This document shows positions 26,147 to 35,347 of a stretch of 64,000 nucleotides of DNA, in pieces; within the stretch, counting starts at the first letter, position 1, and each line of letters begins with the position of its first letter. The stretch comes from Henriciella marina DSM 19595. Its GTDB lineage: Bacteria; Pseudomonadota; Alphaproteobacteria; Caulobacterales; Hyphomonadaceae. The position numbers and the translations under genes are program-made. The notes below the pieces were generated by a model. It ran no database searches. It saw only the letters and a list, made by a program, of their open reading frames with translations, and was not told where the DNA came from. Location: positions 1,302,001 to 1,366,000 of the forward strand of contig NZ_AQXT01000002.1 in NCBI RefSeq assembly GCF_000376805.1, read 5' to 3'.

Positions 26147-27703
26147 TTAGTTGTTCGGCGAACCGGGGATCGGCGAATTGAGGTATGGGAAGCGGTCCTG
26201 CAGCTCGAGCGCAGTAATCGGCGCACCGTCGGTAAAGGCGGCGTTGCCAACATTAGCGTCGCTCTCATCGCAGAGACCGAGGTCGGTCGGCGTCCCATTG
26301 ATAGGCACATCATAGCAAAGACGGCCCATCACAACGCGAAGCGCGATGTCGACTGTATCGTCGCCCGGCCGGCGGCCATTCGGGAAACCTGCAAGGTCAT
26401 CGCCGATAACACCGAGATTGCTCTGCGCATTTCGGGGGGTTGCAGGCACGCCCATGTTGAGACGCATCATTTCGGATGCCGTCACACCGGCTGGCTGGTT
26501 AAGCCCCTCGATACCGGTCAGGAAGGCGGCGACCAGGTCCTGTCGCGGCAGATTGGTTGGCGCGATCGTCTCGAAGTTGGTGCCGAGCGTGCCGTTGACG
26601 GCGTCACGGAACAGAATGTCCAGAAGCACCGGCAAAGTCGGGTTCGTGACGTAGTCTGCAAGGGCAGAATCCTGAGTCGGTTCTGCTGCATTAAAGAGGT
26701 CCTTGTCCGGCAGACCGATCACGACCTCATTGACGAGAGGCGCAGACAGGCGCGACTGCTGCACGAAGGCACCGCCATAGAGCGAGGTCTGCTCATAGGA
26801 TGGTGACGGATCTTCGATTTCGGCTTGCGGCAGGCTGGCCGTCGTCCATGCGCCGATAATGCCGTCTCCATCATTGTCGAGACAGCTGATCGGAACTTCC
26901 AGTGCAAGCGACGTCACATTGGCCTTGCCGACAAGATCATCATTGGCGCGATCCTGCGTAATACCGCCTGGAAAGCCGTTGCCGTCGCCATTACCTGCAG
27001 AGCTATCGCCGTCGATTGGCACCAGGTTCACAAGGTCGAAGATTTCACCCAGATTGACGGCAAACGCTTCGGCACGCTGGCCGGCAAAGACCCGGCCGGT
27101 TCCGCAGCCCGGAATGTCGACGGTCGAGATGTAGCTATTCGCATAGCCTGCATAGTCTGGCAGCGTTTTATTGCCGATATTGTCGACAGGCTTTGTAAAG
27201 CTACCGAGCTTCGTGCTCGACCCGCTCCGGCGATCACCTGTGACAAGCGAGAGCTCATAGGTTTCAAGCTCGCCAAGAGCGTCCTGGCTACCAGCCGTGA
27301 TCTGCCCCGCCTGGCGAAGCGCAATCGGTAGGTTCAGATCGCCAACCGGCACGGTGATGCCGGTGCCGTCGCGCAGATTATTGTCGAAGTTGAACTGGAA
27401 GGTCAGGTCCTCGACGGCATCGCCGTCAACATCGACATGAATTTCGTAGAGCGCGTCCGGGTCCATCGTGAAATAGTTCGGGCCGCCATAAGGAGCCTGA
27501 ATTGGCTGGTAGTTCGCGATGAAGGTTACATAGTCAGCGCGGCCACTCTCATAGCTGCGAAACATGTAGAAGTCGGTACCGTCGACCTTCGGCTGTTCAG
27601 TTATTCCGGGCGCTTCGCGGTGACTTGATGCCAGTGCGGGCATCAGAACCGCCCCTGCGGCAGCGATGCTAAGCGCCGCGATTGAGACATGCGATAATTT
27701 CAT
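26147..27703 (-). CDS. Secreted DUF4331 protein
   Basis: The 518-residue product starts with a signal peptide (MKLSHVSIAALSIAAAGAVL then MPALA) and the DUF4331 hallmark SSHREAPGI...DGTDFYMFRS. Acidic calcium-loop-like stretches occur (DVDGDAVED, DNDGDGIIG and a Gly/Asp/Asn-rich loop). DUF4331 proteins are extracytoplasmic and of unknown biochemical role. ATG at 27703 is chosen because GGAAGGG precedes it and the signal peptide begins there. It leads an operon with the polyproline lipoprotein. The gap to the divergent DUF4198 gene carries a tandem repeat that may be an operator. Confidence 0.86.
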   Translation of the reverse strand: MKLSHVSIAALSIAAAGAVLMPALASSHREAPGITEQPKVDGTDFYMFRSYESGRADYVTFIANYQPIQAPYGGPNYFTMDPDALYEIHVDVDGDAVEDLTFQFNFDNNLRDGTGITVPVGDLNLPIALRQAGQITAGSQDALGELETYELSLVTGDRRSGSSTKLGSFTKPVDNIGNKTLPDYAGYANSYISTVDIPGCGTGRVFAGQRAEAFAVNLGEIFDLVNLVPIDGDSSAGNGDGNGFPGGITQDRANDDLVGKANVTSLALEVPISCLDNDGDGIIGAWTTASLPQAEIEDPSPSYEQTSLYGGAFVQQSRLSAPLVNEVVIGLPDKDLFNAAEPTQDSALADYVTNPTLPVLLDILFRDAVNGTLGTNFETIAPTNLPRQDLVAAFLTGIEGLNQPAGVTASEMMRLNMGVPATPRNAQSNLGVIGDDLAGFPNGRRPGDDTVDIALRVVMGRLCYDVPINGTPTDLGLCDESDANVGNAAFTDGAPITALELQDRFPYLNSPIPGSPNN

Positions 27704-27762
27704 TTGACGTTCCCTTCCAGACTTGTCGGCGCTCATTCGATCGAACGCGGGGACAGTTACGA

Positions 27763-27812
27763 ACCGGAAAGGTTTGCGGGTGCGCACACCGGAAAGTTTT
27801 TTGTGTGCGCGA
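27763..27812. repeat. Tandem 25-nt direct repeat in a divergent promoter region
   Basis: Two adjacent 25-nt units (27763-27787 and 27788-27812) each begin ACCGGAAAG and contain a GTGCGC-type end; 19 of 25 positions agree. A perfect 10-bp palindrome TTCGATCGAA lies at 27736-27745. The whole sits between the DUF4331 gene (-) and the DUF4198 gene (+), so a shared regulator binding site is plausible. No known consensus is recognised. Confidence 0.5.
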
Positions 27813-27894
27813 TTTCTTGTTTGATCGTCGCCATGTCCTTGCATCCGGACGGCTAGTCAGCGCGTAACTTGATGAAACAGGAAAGGTCGATCTC

Positions 27895-28719
27895 ATGTGG
27901 CGAACCCTCACACTCTCACTGATGGCAGCATCTGGCGCAGCAGGCATCGCGTCAGCGCACGACTTCTGGGTCGAGCCGGAGACCTTCACGCCTGAAGCAG
28001 GCCAGTCTGTGGCCCTCAATCTGTTTGTCGGACACGGCGCGGAAAAATCCGGCTGGCCTGTCAAATCGCACCGGGTCATCGGCCTGCGCAGCGTCGGCCC
28101 GGACGGCCTGGTCAATCAGGCAAGCGGCGCTGCTTCGCTTCGACCGCCCCTCTCAGCCAAGCTTGATGACGTCGGAACGCATGTGGTCTTTGTGGAAACG
28201 ACCAATAGCTTTAGCGAGCTGGAAGCAGAGAAATTCAACGACTACGTCGCCAATGAAGGCATTCGTCCGATTGCACTGGAACGCGTACGTCAGCGCATGG
28301 AAGACGCGCCAGGGCGCGAACTCTATTCAAGGCGCGGCAAGGCGGTGGTTCAGGTCGGGTGTCCGTCCTCAGATAATGGTGCATGGAAGCAGGAAATCGG
28401 TCTGACGCTGGAGATCATTCCCGGCAAAAACCCGGTAGAGTGGGACACCGAAGACCCGATGCCCCTGAAAGTGATGTTTCATGGCGAGCCGGTGGCCGGC
28501 GCGACCTTGCACATCACCAACCTCGATGATGACACCCTCACCTTCAGCGCGGAAACAGGTAGTGACGGCAGGACGGATATCGCCGCCTCACTGACCGAAG
28601 GCCGCTGGCTGGTTCATACCGTCTGGGCTGAACCAGCAGAAGGGCTTCTGGAAAACGCCGACTTTCAGACGGTGTTTTCGAGCATTACCTTCGACACTGA
28701 AGACCCCTGCCCCAATTGA
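27895..28719 (+). CDS. Periplasmic DUF4198 protein
   Basis: This 274-residue protein begins with a signal peptide (WRTLTLSLMAASGAAGIASA) followed at once by AHDFWVEPETFTP, the recognisable DUF4198 N-terminus (mature His-Asp-Phe-Trp). Family members are two-domain beta-rich periplasmic proteins, often found near metal or TonB uptake genes, and are suspected of metal or ligand binding. The C-terminal half (VPLKV-like MPLKVMFHGEPVAGATLHI) is an Ig-like carboxypeptidase-regulatory type fold. A GGAAAGG Shine-Dalgarno is present. It is divergent from the DUF4331 operon across the 25-nt tandem repeat. Confidence 0.83.
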   Translation: MWRTLTLSLMAASGAAGIASAHDFWVEPETFTPEAGQSVALNLFVGHGAEKSGWPVKSHRVIGLRSVGPDGLVNQASGAASLRPPLSAKLDDVGTHVVFVETTNSFSELEAEKFNDYVANEGIRPIALERVRQRMEDAPGRELYSRRGKAVVQVGCPSSDNGAWKQEIGLTLEIIPGKNPVEWDTEDPMPLKVMFHGEPVAGATLHITNLDDDTLTFSAETGSDGRTDIAASLTEGRWLVHTVWAEPAEGLLENADFQTVFSSITFDTEDPCPN

Positions 28720-28738
28720 AGCGATCCCACATGAGCGC

Positions 28739-30346
28739 CTAGACAGCAGGCGTTTTTGCAGCGGCCTCAATCTCCTTCATGAGGCGGTGTTCGTGCCGCA
28801 TGCCGAGGAAGAGGCTGATACAACTTGCAAGCAGGATCGATGTGAACGGCAGCGCCGCCGTGATCGTCCCGGCCTGGAGGGAATTGAGCGTGTCGCGTCC
28901 ACCGCCATAAAGCAGCATGGATGCCGTGACGCCCAGCATACACGCCCAGAACACACGCTGAGGCACCGGGGCGTCGGTCTTGCCGCCTGATGTGATGCTG
29001 TCGATCACCAATGCACCAGAGTCCGCTGACGTCACGATGAAGACGATTAGCAGCAGGATCGCCGTGCAGGAGGTGATGATGGAAAATGGCAGGCTATCCA
29101 GCATTTGGAAAAGCGTCAGGGCGGCCGTTGTCATGCCGTCCGCCAGCTCCCCATCGCCATTCTCGAACTGCTGGATCGCGGTTTCGCCAAAGGTCGTGAA
29201 CCAGATAACGCAGATCGCGACAGGCGCGAGCAGGACCACGCTGAAATATTCGCGAACGGTCCGGCCCTTTGAAATGCGGGCGATAAACATGCCGACGAAG
29301 GGTGACCAGGAAATCCACCACGCCCAGTAGAAGATTGTCCAGTCGTGGAACCAGGCCTCATCCGTTCGCCCGAACCAGTTTGTCAGGGCCGGCGTATCGA
29401 CCAGGTAGGCAAGGAAGTTTTCCCCTAACCCCGTGACGATCGCCAGGGTCGGGCCCATGATGAAGACGAAGAGCATCAGCAGGACGGCGATACTCATATT
29501 GATGTCTGACAGGAGCTTCACCCCTCCATCGAGACCACGAAGAACCGAAATGACGGCAAGCCCGGTAATGGCGGCGATGAGCGCTGTCTGCATTCCGACA
29601 CTGACTTTTATGCCTGTCAGGAACCCGATGCCACTACTGGCCTGCGCGGCCCCGATGCCGATCGTTGTTGCCAGGCCGAAGACCGTCGAGATGACGGCGA
29701 ACGTATCGATCACATGGCCCCAGAAACCCCAGACGCGATCACCGAGGATTGGGTAGAATGCGGACCGGATCGTAAGGGGGAGGCCTTTATTGTAAGCGAA
29801 GAAGCCGAGCGCCAGACCAACGACGGCATAGACGCCCCATGGCGCAATGCCCCAATGGAAAAGTGTCGCACTGAAAGCCAGTCTGCGCGCCTCCTCTGAT
29901 CCGGCTTCAGAGTTCAGCGGTGTCCCGAACCAGTTCGAATAATAAGCCAACGGTTCTGCCGAGCCGTAGAACATGAAACCGATACCGACGCCGGCTGCAA
30001 AGAGCATGGCAATCCACGATGGTATGCTGAATTCAGGCCTGGCGTCCGGCCCCCCAAGCCGGATGCGGCCAAGCGGCGAAAAGGCAAGTGCCAGACAAAA
30101 GAGAAGGACGAGCGGCGGCGTAAGCGCAAACAGCCAGTCAAACGTTTCCAGCGTCCATGTGCGAGAGGCCTGCAAGGCAAATCCGCTGGCTTGCGGAAAG
30201 ATGAGCGAAGTAACCGCAAACAGCAGGACCAGACCTGCGCTGAGGAAGAAGACCGGATTGTGAATGTCCAGTCCAAACCACTCAACATTGTCCTGTCCGA
30301 CCTCGTAGTCGGTACTGTACTCAGACTCTGAGTCTGGCTCGCTCAT
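28739..30346 (-). CDS. BCCT-family betaine/choline/carnitine transporter
   Basis: The 535-residue protein has about 12 membrane helices and the BCCT signature in the middle: FYWAWWISWSPFVGMFIARI, then SKGRTVREYF. An N-terminal acidic, cytoplasmic tail (SEPDSESEYSTDYEVGQDN) precedes TM1. It should import a quaternary ammonium compound such as glycine betaine or choline with sodium or protons, for osmoprotection or as a nutrient. The start at 30346 has GGGAG upstream; an in-frame codon 11 residues earlier is less likely. It converges with the DUF4198 gene and has no osmosensing C-terminal extension. Confidence 0.92.
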   Translation of the reverse strand: MSEPDSESEYSTDYEVGQDNVEWFGLDIHNPVFFLSAGLVLLFAVTSLIFPQASGFALQASRTWTLETFDWLFALTPPLVLLFCLALAFSPLGRIRLGGPDARPEFSIPSWIAMLFAAGVGIGFMFYGSAEPLAYYSNWFGTPLNSEAGSEEARRLAFSATLFHWGIAPWGVYAVVGLALGFFAYNKGLPLTIRSAFYPILGDRVWGFWGHVIDTFAVISTVFGLATTIGIGAAQASSGIGFLTGIKVSVGMQTALIAAITGLAVISVLRGLDGGVKLLSDINMSIAVLLMLFVFIMGPTLAIVTGLGENFLAYLVDTPALTNWFGRTDEAWFHDWTIFYWAWWISWSPFVGMFIARISKGRTVREYFSVVLLAPVAICVIWFTTFGETAIQQFENGDGELADGMTTAALTLFQMLDSLPFSIITSCTAILLLIVFIVTSADSGALVIDSITSGGKTDAPVPQRVFWACMLGVTASMLLYGGGRDTLNSLQAGTITAALPFTSILLASCISLFLGMRHEHRLMKEIEAAAKTPAV

Positions 30347-30690
30347 ACTAGAAATCTCCCTTTCAGCGGATACCGCCAATATATTGAAGGCCGAACGATT
30401 CGGTCCTCATGAAGTTAACATTCGGCAGATACTTTCAACCCGCGAACAAATTCGCAGACCTGTTGCAAACCTGCAACCATGCCTAAACACACTGTTTTAT
30501 ATATTTATTTTGCGCTTTCTGGGGTAAACAGTGGTCAAAAAGCGACAGAATGTTGGCAAGTTTATTTTCTTTGCGGAACTATGACACTATGTGAAGCCGG
30601 TGCTCAGGCGCGGAGGGTTTCGGACAAGAAACGCGCGCGAGGGGCCATGCGCTAATACTAGCGCGAACCGCACACTTGATGGGGAAAATC
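30347..30690. other. 344-bp AT-rich divergent intergenic region
   Basis: The gap between the BCCT gene (-) and a TonB receptor gene (+) is clearly more AT-rich than its surroundings. It holds two small perfect hairpins (CCGAA/TTCGG at 30391-30403; GTTGCA/TGCAAC at 30462-30477) and an A/T tract near 30500-30575. It must contain both promoters, but no convincing -35/-10 pair or known operator could be assigned. No small gene is supported. Confidence 0.5.
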
Positions 30691-33270
30691 ATGAAAAAGC
30701 TTTTCGGCGGAGCATCTCTGCTGACTATCGGCGCAATCGTATCGGCAAGTCCGGTCATGGCGCAGACACAGGAAACAGCCGCACAGGATAACCGCCGCCT
30801 GAACACTGTAACGGTGACGGCGACCAAGCGTTCCGAAAGCGCGCAGGACATTCCTGTTACCGTAACGGCGCTTGGCGAGCAGGAGCTTGAACAGCTCGGC
30901 GTGAAAAATTTCACGGACTATCTCGTTCAGCTTCCAGGTGTGACCGCTGGCGGCTCCGGCCCTGGCCAGAACACGATCTATATCCGGGGCCTGGCTTCCA
31001 CGACGCCTAACCTCACGGTCGCCGGCGTTGCCGGTCTGGCGCCGAACGTCTCCTTCTATCTCGACGAGCAGCCGTTGGCACAACCTGGCCGTAACCTCGA
31101 TGTTTATGCCGCTGACCTTGAGCGGGTTGAGGTCCTGTCCGGTCCACAAGGCACGCTCTTTGGCGCCAGCTCGCAGGCCGGTACCGTTCGCCTTATCACC
31201 AACAAGCCGTCGCTTGCCGGGTTCGATGCCAACTTCAAGGCGTCGACCTCGTTCACCGAAGGCGGCGAGATGAGCAATAGCGTCGAAGCTATGCTCAACA
31301 TCCCCGTCACCGACAATTTCGCGCTGCGCGGCGTTGTCTACAATGACACCCAGGGCGGCTATATCGACAATGTCGGCGGCACGCTGGACGTGCGCCAGTC
31401 GGCTCGCTTCCGTGCGGAAGGTACCGTCCGCGCCAACGGCGTGCCGGTCAATTCAGACCGCGCAGGCTTCCAGGCCGGCGATGATCTGTCGGGCGTCAAC
31501 TTCATCGCGGCCAACAATGGCACGATCGTTGAAGATGATATCAACGATACGAACTATCAGGGCTTCCGCCTAAGCGGGCTTTATGAGTTCAATCAGGACT
31601 GGGATCTTCTGATCCAGCATTCACAGCAGTCGATCGAGTCCGACGGCGTCTTCTTCGCCGATCCCGAGCTCGACGATTATGACATCGTCCGCTTCACGCC
31701 AGAAGAAATCGAAGACGAGTTCCATTCGACCGCCTGGACGCTTGAAGGCCGGATCGGCTTTCTGGAAGCGCTGTACACCGGCGCCTACACGGAGCGGACG
31801 ACCGACCAGATCGTCGACTATTCCGACTATCTCTTTGTTGGCCAGTACCTGCCTTATTACATCTGCGACTATGATGTGACCTATCCAACGGGGGCGGCGC
31901 CCGCAGGTACCTGCTATGCACCAAATCTTTCGGTGAACTCACATTCCGAAACCGAGGTGCAGACGCATGAGCTGCGCTTCAACACACCGTCAGAGAACCG
32001 CTGGCGCGCCACTTTCGGCGCTTTCTACAGCGATCTTGAGCTCGCTGAGCGCAATGACTTCGTCTATCCAGGGTCGACGCAGGTCGTTTACACAGATGGC
32101 TCGGTCGGTTTCGCACCGAACTTCCCGCTGACAAACGCCCAGGCAACGCCAGGCGATGTCGGCAATGAAACCCAGGGCTATTTCAGTGAGCCTGGCCCAT
32201 TCCCGGCTGGCGTTATCTTCCGCAATGACGTGCTTCGCACGGACAAGCAGCTTGGCTTCTTCGGTGAGACGACATTCGACGTCAGCGACACGTTCGCCCT
32301 GACTTTCGGTGCCCGTTACTACGACATCGAAGTTGATCTGGAAGGCAGCGCCAACTCGTCCTTCTTCAACCTCTTTGCCGACACCGACCAGCAGGTCTTT
32401 GGGACGAACATCTCGGCCCAGTATGCGCCCAACAATCCGTTCGGTGCACCTGACAAGGCTGAGACCGACGGCTTCATCTACAAGCTAACCGGTGAATGGA
32501 CGCCAACAGAAGATCTCCTGTTCTACGCGACCTATTCGGAAGGTTTCCGGGCCGGTCTGCTGAACCGTCCAGGCGGCGCAAACGGTCCTGGCAGCTACAC
32601 GGTGCCGTTTGAAGTCGATACCGACGAAGTGAAGAATTACGAAGCCGGTTGGAAGACCGAACTCTTCGACAATTCGCTTCGCCTCAACGGTGCAGCCTTC
32701 TTCATCGATATCGAAGGTCTTCAGACGACCATCTTCGATCCGTCCATCGTGAACCTGTTCTTCTCGGATAATGCCGCGGATGCAGAGCTGATGGGTATCG
32801 AAGGCGACTTCACCTGGGCACCCGCCAGCGTGGACGGCCTGACGGTCGCCGGCGCGTTCTCGATCCTCGATTCCGAGATCACGGACGTTCTGGTACCGAC
32901 CAATGACGTTGTCGAAGGCTCCGAGCTCGCATTCGCGCCGTCTTTCCAGGGCAATCTGCGCGTGCGCTATGAGTGGGATCTCGAGCGCGAGATCGCCGGT
33001 CAGCGTATGACGGCTCACGTCATGCCGCAGCTCGTCTTCTCTGACGACTCGGTCAGCGACATCGTCGAGATCAACAAGACCGATCTCGAAGGCTATGTGA
33101 CGCTTGGCGCCACGGCCGGTGTCACGGGCGACAATTGGGGCGCTGAACTCTTCGCGACGAACATCACGAACGAGTATGCGGAAATCTCGAGCGACTTCGT
33201 CTTCGACCGCGAGCGCGTCACCCCGCTGCGTCCGCGCACAATCGGCGTCCGCCTGAGCTACAGCTACTAG
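30691..33270 (+). CDS. TonB-dependent outer-membrane receptor
   Basis: This 859-residue receptor has a signal peptide (MKKLFGGASLLTIGAIVSAS then PVMAQ), a plug domain (TVTVTATKRSESAQDIPVTV, then RVEVLSGPQGTLFGASSQAG), and a 22-strand barrel ending in the outer-membrane pattern GVRLSYSY. It imports a large or scarce ligand across the outer membrane using TonB energy; the ligand is unknown. ATG at 30691 is chosen because GGGGA lies upstream and the signal peptide starts there. It is followed by an intrinsic terminator and then a TPR-sulfotransferase gene. Confidence 0.93.
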   Translation: MKKLFGGASLLTIGAIVSASPVMAQTQETAAQDNRRLNTVTVTATKRSESAQDIPVTVTALGEQELEQLGVKNFTDYLVQLPGVTAGGSGPGQNTIYIRGLASTTPNLTVAGVAGLAPNVSFYLDEQPLAQPGRNLDVYAADLERVEVLSGPQGTLFGASSQAGTVRLITNKPSLAGFDANFKASTSFTEGGEMSNSVEAMLNIPVTDNFALRGVVYNDTQGGYIDNVGGTLDVRQSARFRAEGTVRANGVPVNSDRAGFQAGDDLSGVNFIAANNGTIVEDDINDTNYQGFRLSGLYEFNQDWDLLIQHSQQSIESDGVFFADPELDDYDIVRFTPEEIEDEFHSTAWTLEGRIGFLEALYTGAYTERTTDQIVDYSDYLFVGQYLPYYICDYDVTYPTGAAPAGTCYAPNLSVNSHSETEVQTHELRFNTPSENRWRATFGAFYSDLELAERNDFVYPGSTQVVYTDGSVGFAPNFPLTNAQATPGDVGNETQGYFSEPGPFPAGVIFRNDVLRTDKQLGFFGETTFDVSDTFALTFGARYYDIEVDLEGSANSSFFNLFADTDQQVFGTNISAQYAPNNPFGAPDKAETDGFIYKLTGEWTPTEDLLFYATYSEGFRAGLLNRPGGANGPGSYTVPFEVDTDEVKNYEAGWKTELFDNSLRLNGAAFFIDIEGLQTTIFDPSIVNLFFSDNAADAELMGIEGDFTWAPASVDGLTVAGAFSILDSEITDVLVPTNDVVEGSELAFAPSFQGNLRVRYEWDLEREIAGQRMTAHVMPQLVFSDDSVSDIVEINKTDLEGYVTLGATAGVTGDNWGAELFATNITNEYAEISSDFVFDRERVTPLRPRTIGVRLSYSY

Positions 33271-33296
33271 CCACGGCTCACCCCGTTTGGGAAACC

Positions 33297-33330
33297 GGCA
33301 GCGCCCTGCTATGCGGGGCGCTGCCTTTTT
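33297..33330 (+). terminator. Intrinsic terminator between TonB receptor and sulfotransferase genes
   Basis: A perfect 10-bp stem (33297-33306 with 33316-33325) with a 9-nt loop is followed by TTTTTAT. It ends only 19 bases before the next start codon, so downstream expression needs read-through or a promoter within this short stretch. Confidence 0.88.
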
Positions 33331-33349
33331 ATCTGATGTTGGGATCCGC

Positions 33350-35344
33350 ATGACAGAGCCAGAGACATCAATCAGCAAAACCTTGAAGTCCGTTCAGGTG
33401 GATATTCAGGGCGGCAGATTTGAACAGGCGGCACGCGCGCTATCGACCTTGCTGGAGGATCATCCGGACTCGCGCGACGCGCTTTATATGGCGGCGGTTT
33501 GCGCGCGTTATCTTGATCGCCATGATAAAGCACTGGACCTGCTGACGCGGCTTAAACGGGTCACGCCCGACTTTGGCCGGGCCTTTCAGGAAGAAGGCCA
33601 TCTGCACCGCAAGATGGGCGACATGGCTGGCGCCCTCCGCGCCTTCCAGCTTGCCACAAGATACAACCCCGCCCTCTCAGCAAGCTGGGTCGCGCAGGCT
33701 GAGATATTGAGGGCGAGCGGGAACGCGACCGCCGCAGACGAGGCACTCGCGCAGGCAGAGCGCCTGAAAACGCTGCCACGCGAGCTCTTTGCAGTGACCA
33801 ACTATATTCACGAAGGCCAGATCCTTCGGGCCGAACAGCTCGCCCGCGCCTTCATGCAGAAGAATCCGCGCCATATCGAAGGCATGCGCCTGCTCGCCGA
33901 TATCGGGACACGGCTTGGCGTTCATGAGGATGCGGATTTACTTCTGGAAACAGCGATCGAACTGGAGCCCGATAACCTCCAGCTGCGGATTGACCACATA
34001 CAGGTCCTGCGCAAGCGCCAGAAATACGCGGCAGCTCTTGAGCAGGCGCAGGCCTTGCTGGCACGCGCGCCCGACAACCCGATGTTCAAATCGCTCTATG
34101 CGATCGAAAGTATGCAGGCCGGCAATTACGACGAAGCGCTGGAAATTTTCGACGCCGTCCTCGAAACCCTGCCAAACGATTTGGCCACTCTGACCTCACG
34201 AGGACATGCCCTGAAGACGGCTGGCCGTAGCGAAGATGCGATCGCGTCCTACCGCCACGCGGTCGACGTTTACCCGCTTCACGGAGACGCCTGGTACGCC
34301 CTCGCCAATCTGAAGACGTATCGCTTCGACGAGAGTGAAGTCGAAGCCATGCAGGCAGCCGTTCACGATCCAAACATCTCCCATATGGGCCGCATCCATA
34401 TTTCCTTTGCACTCGGCAAGGCGCACGAGGACCGAAAGGCGTTCGACGAAGCGTTCGCCAATTACGCAGAGGGCAACAGGCTCAAGAAACAGCAGGTCCG
34501 TTACACCACTGAGCAGATGCGAGAGGAATTTGCCGGCCAGAAGCGACACTGCACCGCCGATCTCTTTGAAAAGCGTCTCGGTACCGGCTTTGAAGACCCT
34601 GCCCCTATCTTTATCGTCGGCCTGCCGCGCGCCGGCTCTACCCTGATCGAGCAGATCCTTGCCTCCCATAGCCAGGTAGACGGGACGCTGGAGCTGCCGA
34701 ACATCTTGTCGCTCGCTCATCGGCTGAGGGGCCGCAAGCAGGTCAGCGACAGACACCGCTATCCACGCATCCTGCATGATCTACCGGATGAAGAGCTCAA
34801 GGGGCTTGGCGAGGACTACATAACCAATACGGCGATCCATCGCCGCGGCGCGCCCTTCTTTACCGACAAGATGCCGAACAATTTCAGGCATATCGGGCTG
34901 ATCAGCCTGATCCTGCCGAACGCCAAGATCATCGACGCTCGCCGCGAGCCGATGGCGTGTTGCTTTTCAGGCTACAAACAGCTTTTCGCCGAAGGTCAGG
35001 AGTTCAGCTACAGTTTGGAGGATATCGGGCAATATTATCGCAGCTATATCGACCTCATTGCGCACTGGGACGAAGTGCTGCCAGGGCGTATTTTACGGGT
35101 CCAGCATGAAGACGTCATCGACGATCTGGAAGGCGAAGTTCGCCGTCTGCTGGACTATTGCGGCCTGCCGTTTGAGCAAGCCTGCGTCGATTTCCACAAG
35201 ACCGACCGGGCGGTACGAACCGCGAGCTCCGAACAGGTGCGTCAGCCAATCAGCCGGTCTGGTCTGGATCAGTGGCGCAATTTCGAGCCGCATCTTGGTC
35301 CGCTGAAAGACGCGCTCGGCCCGGTTCTGGAAAACTACCGCTAG
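33350..35344 (+). CDS. TPR-repeat sulfotransferase-family protein
   Basis: This 664-residue protein combines about 400 residues of tetratricopeptide repeats (for example ALYMAAVCARYLDRHDKALD, and later AGNYDEALEIFDAVLETLPN) with a C-terminal sulfotransferase domain. That domain contains the PAPS phosphosulfate loop FIVGLPRAGSTLIEQ (Gly424-Thr431) and a second site IIDARREPMACCFSGY. No signal peptide or membrane segment is seen. It may sulfate a protein or polysaccharide, with the TPR part choosing the acceptor. The pairing with a TonB receptor gene recurs in related alphaproteobacteria as far as I recall. The start at 33350 has only a weak GGGA upstream. Confidence 0.88.
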   Translation: MTEPETSISKTLKSVQVDIQGGRFEQAARALSTLLEDHPDSRDALYMAAVCARYLDRHDKALDLLTRLKRVTPDFGRAFQEEGHLHRKMGDMAGALRAFQLATRYNPALSASWVAQAEILRASGNATAADEALAQAERLKTLPRELFAVTNYIHEGQILRAEQLARAFMQKNPRHIEGMRLLADIGTRLGVHEDADLLLETAIELEPDNLQLRIDHIQVLRKRQKYAAALEQAQALLARAPDNPMFKSLYAIESMQAGNYDEALEIFDAVLETLPNDLATLTSRGHALKTAGRSEDAIASYRHAVDVYPLHGDAWYALANLKTYRFDESEVEAMQAAVHDPNISHMGRIHISFALGKAHEDRKAFDEAFANYAEGNRLKKQQVRYTTEQMREEFAGQKRHCTADLFEKRLGTGFEDPAPIFIVGLPRAGSTLIEQILASHSQVDGTLELPNILSLAHRLRGRKQVSDRHRYPRILHDLPDEELKGLGEDYITNTAIHRRGAPFFTDKMPNNFRHIGLISLILPNAKIIDARREPMACCFSGYKQLFAEGQEFSYSLEDIGQYYRSYIDLIAHWDEVLPGRILRVQHEDVIDDLEGEVRRLLDYCGLPFEQACVDFHKTDRAVRTASSEQVRQPISRSGLDQWRNFEPHLGPLKDALGPVLENYR

Positions 35345-35347
35345 GCC

